Source: Membranipora membranacea
Taxonomy: Eukaryota; Bryozoa; Gymnolaemata; Cheilostomatida; Membraniporidae
Direction of reading: 5' to 3'
DNA: 64,000 nucleotides
Assembly (NCBI GenBank): GCA_914767715.1
Contig: OU612067.1
Span: 13,523,001-13,587,000, forward strand
Shown here: positions 63,454-64,000 of the stretch, piece after piece
How the letters are laid out: each line of letters starts with the position of its first letter
Position numbering within the stretch: position 1 is the first letter of the stretch
Made by a program: the position numbers and the translations under genes
The notes under the pieces: generated by a model
What the model was told of the DNA's origin: nothing
The model's input: the letters and a program-made list of their open reading frames with translations, nothing else
Database searches by the model: none

Positions 63454-64000
63454 CTCTTTGTTTTAAAGATTTGAAGATCAGTTTGTGCAAATTATTTGCC
63501 CATTAGGTGACAATTATGAGATTTAAGTCTCAATTAATTATCTTGGAGCTATGCAGAATTCAATGAGCACAAACTTGCATGAGTGGAAGCAGTAGTTTAA
63601 ACTAGGGAATCCCCTGCTAATATCACAGTGTTACTAAACGTACGGATAAGATCTAGTCATGTGATATTAAGTAAATACAAGCTACCAGCAAACAAAGATC
63701 ATCAAGCTATTATCTATACTATATACTATATGGATTATCTATTGTCCATGGCTTGTGCTTTTAGTGTCAATCATTGAATGGACACCCAAGGGTGTTTTTT
63801 TTAAAACACTAGTTTTTATAAGCCGTTATCGCTATTGTTGTGTGTTATTGAGCAGACTAATCTTTGTACACTTCAGTCAACAGAGTCGCTCTACAAATGT
63901 TTGACTATCGAGTGTGCCAAAGATACGCTGCAGTCTCCGCGATGAATGGTAACTTATGTTCATATTCTGATTATGTTATTACTTTTTGTGTCTTATAAAT
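63454..64000. other. Right-end region upstream of the ISG12-like gene
   Basis: Probably the ISG12-like promoter and leader. A possible short exon-like piece ends at ATGAATG|gtaact (about 63948) on the plus strand but cannot be assigned to TMEM68 or to another gene. Confidence 0.35.

Noticed and set aside
63921-63948. Possible next TMEM68 exon at the right end
   Set aside because: The translation does not resemble the expected continuation after KVALDSKA, and the piece is too short to judge.

Overview
This window is metazoan genomic DNA. Nearly every gene is split by GT-AG introns of about 50 bp to over 5 kb. Coding exons are short, and AATAAA signals, a TATA-type promoter, tRNA-derived SINE-like sequences and MITE-like inverted-repeat elements are present. 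The sequence is AT-rich. The gene content (animal SWEET transporter, MICAL-like protein, TMEM68, ISG12/IFI27-like protein, a secreted vWA protein) fits a marine invertebrate. I cannot fix the phylum from the sequence alone. There are no operons, CRISPR arrays or rRNA genes.

Layout. 1-4.9 kb: no gene that I can support. 4.9-7.9 kb (minus): complete six-exon SWEET sugar transporter. 9.7-10.2 kb: a nearly perfect 132-bp inverted repeat just upstream of 10.4-11.9 kb (plus), a three-exon COA1/TIM21-like mitochondrial protein. 13.3-45.7 kb (minus): one large gene of 15 coding exons for a MICAL-like protein of 1606 residues: CH domain, only the first half of a LIM domain, a long disordered NPF- and proline-rich linker, then a bMERB Rab-binding domain. 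Inside its last intron, on the opposite strand, sits a complete five-exon secreted vWA-domain gene (15.6-18.9 kb). A further unidentified plus-strand exon candidate lies at 20.3-20.5 kb.

49.4-51.7 kb (minus): two-exon leucine-rich-repeat protein with a hydrophobic segment near each end. 52.6-55.2 kb (minus): four-exon small membrane protein with a long coiled coil; no family recognised. 56.7-61.2 kb (plus): the first 227 codons of TMEM68, a membrane glycerolipid acyltransferase-like protein, running on past or around 62.1-63.5 kb (minus), a complete three-exon ISG12/IFI27/IFI6-like gene. If the rest of TMEM68 lies beyond the window, the ISG12-like gene is nested antisense in its intron.

The genes are not an obvious functional pathway. 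Two membrane-trafficking or lipid genes (MICAL-like, TMEM68), a sugar transporter, a mitochondrial assembly factor, an innate-immunity-type small membrane protein and two orphan membrane proteins are interspersed. The most noticeable structural themes are antisense nesting, several MITE-like families inside introns, and local duplications, one of which repeats a splice acceptor plus the start of an exon.

All exon boundaries below were worked out by hand from reading-frame continuity and splice consensus. They need transcript confirmation.
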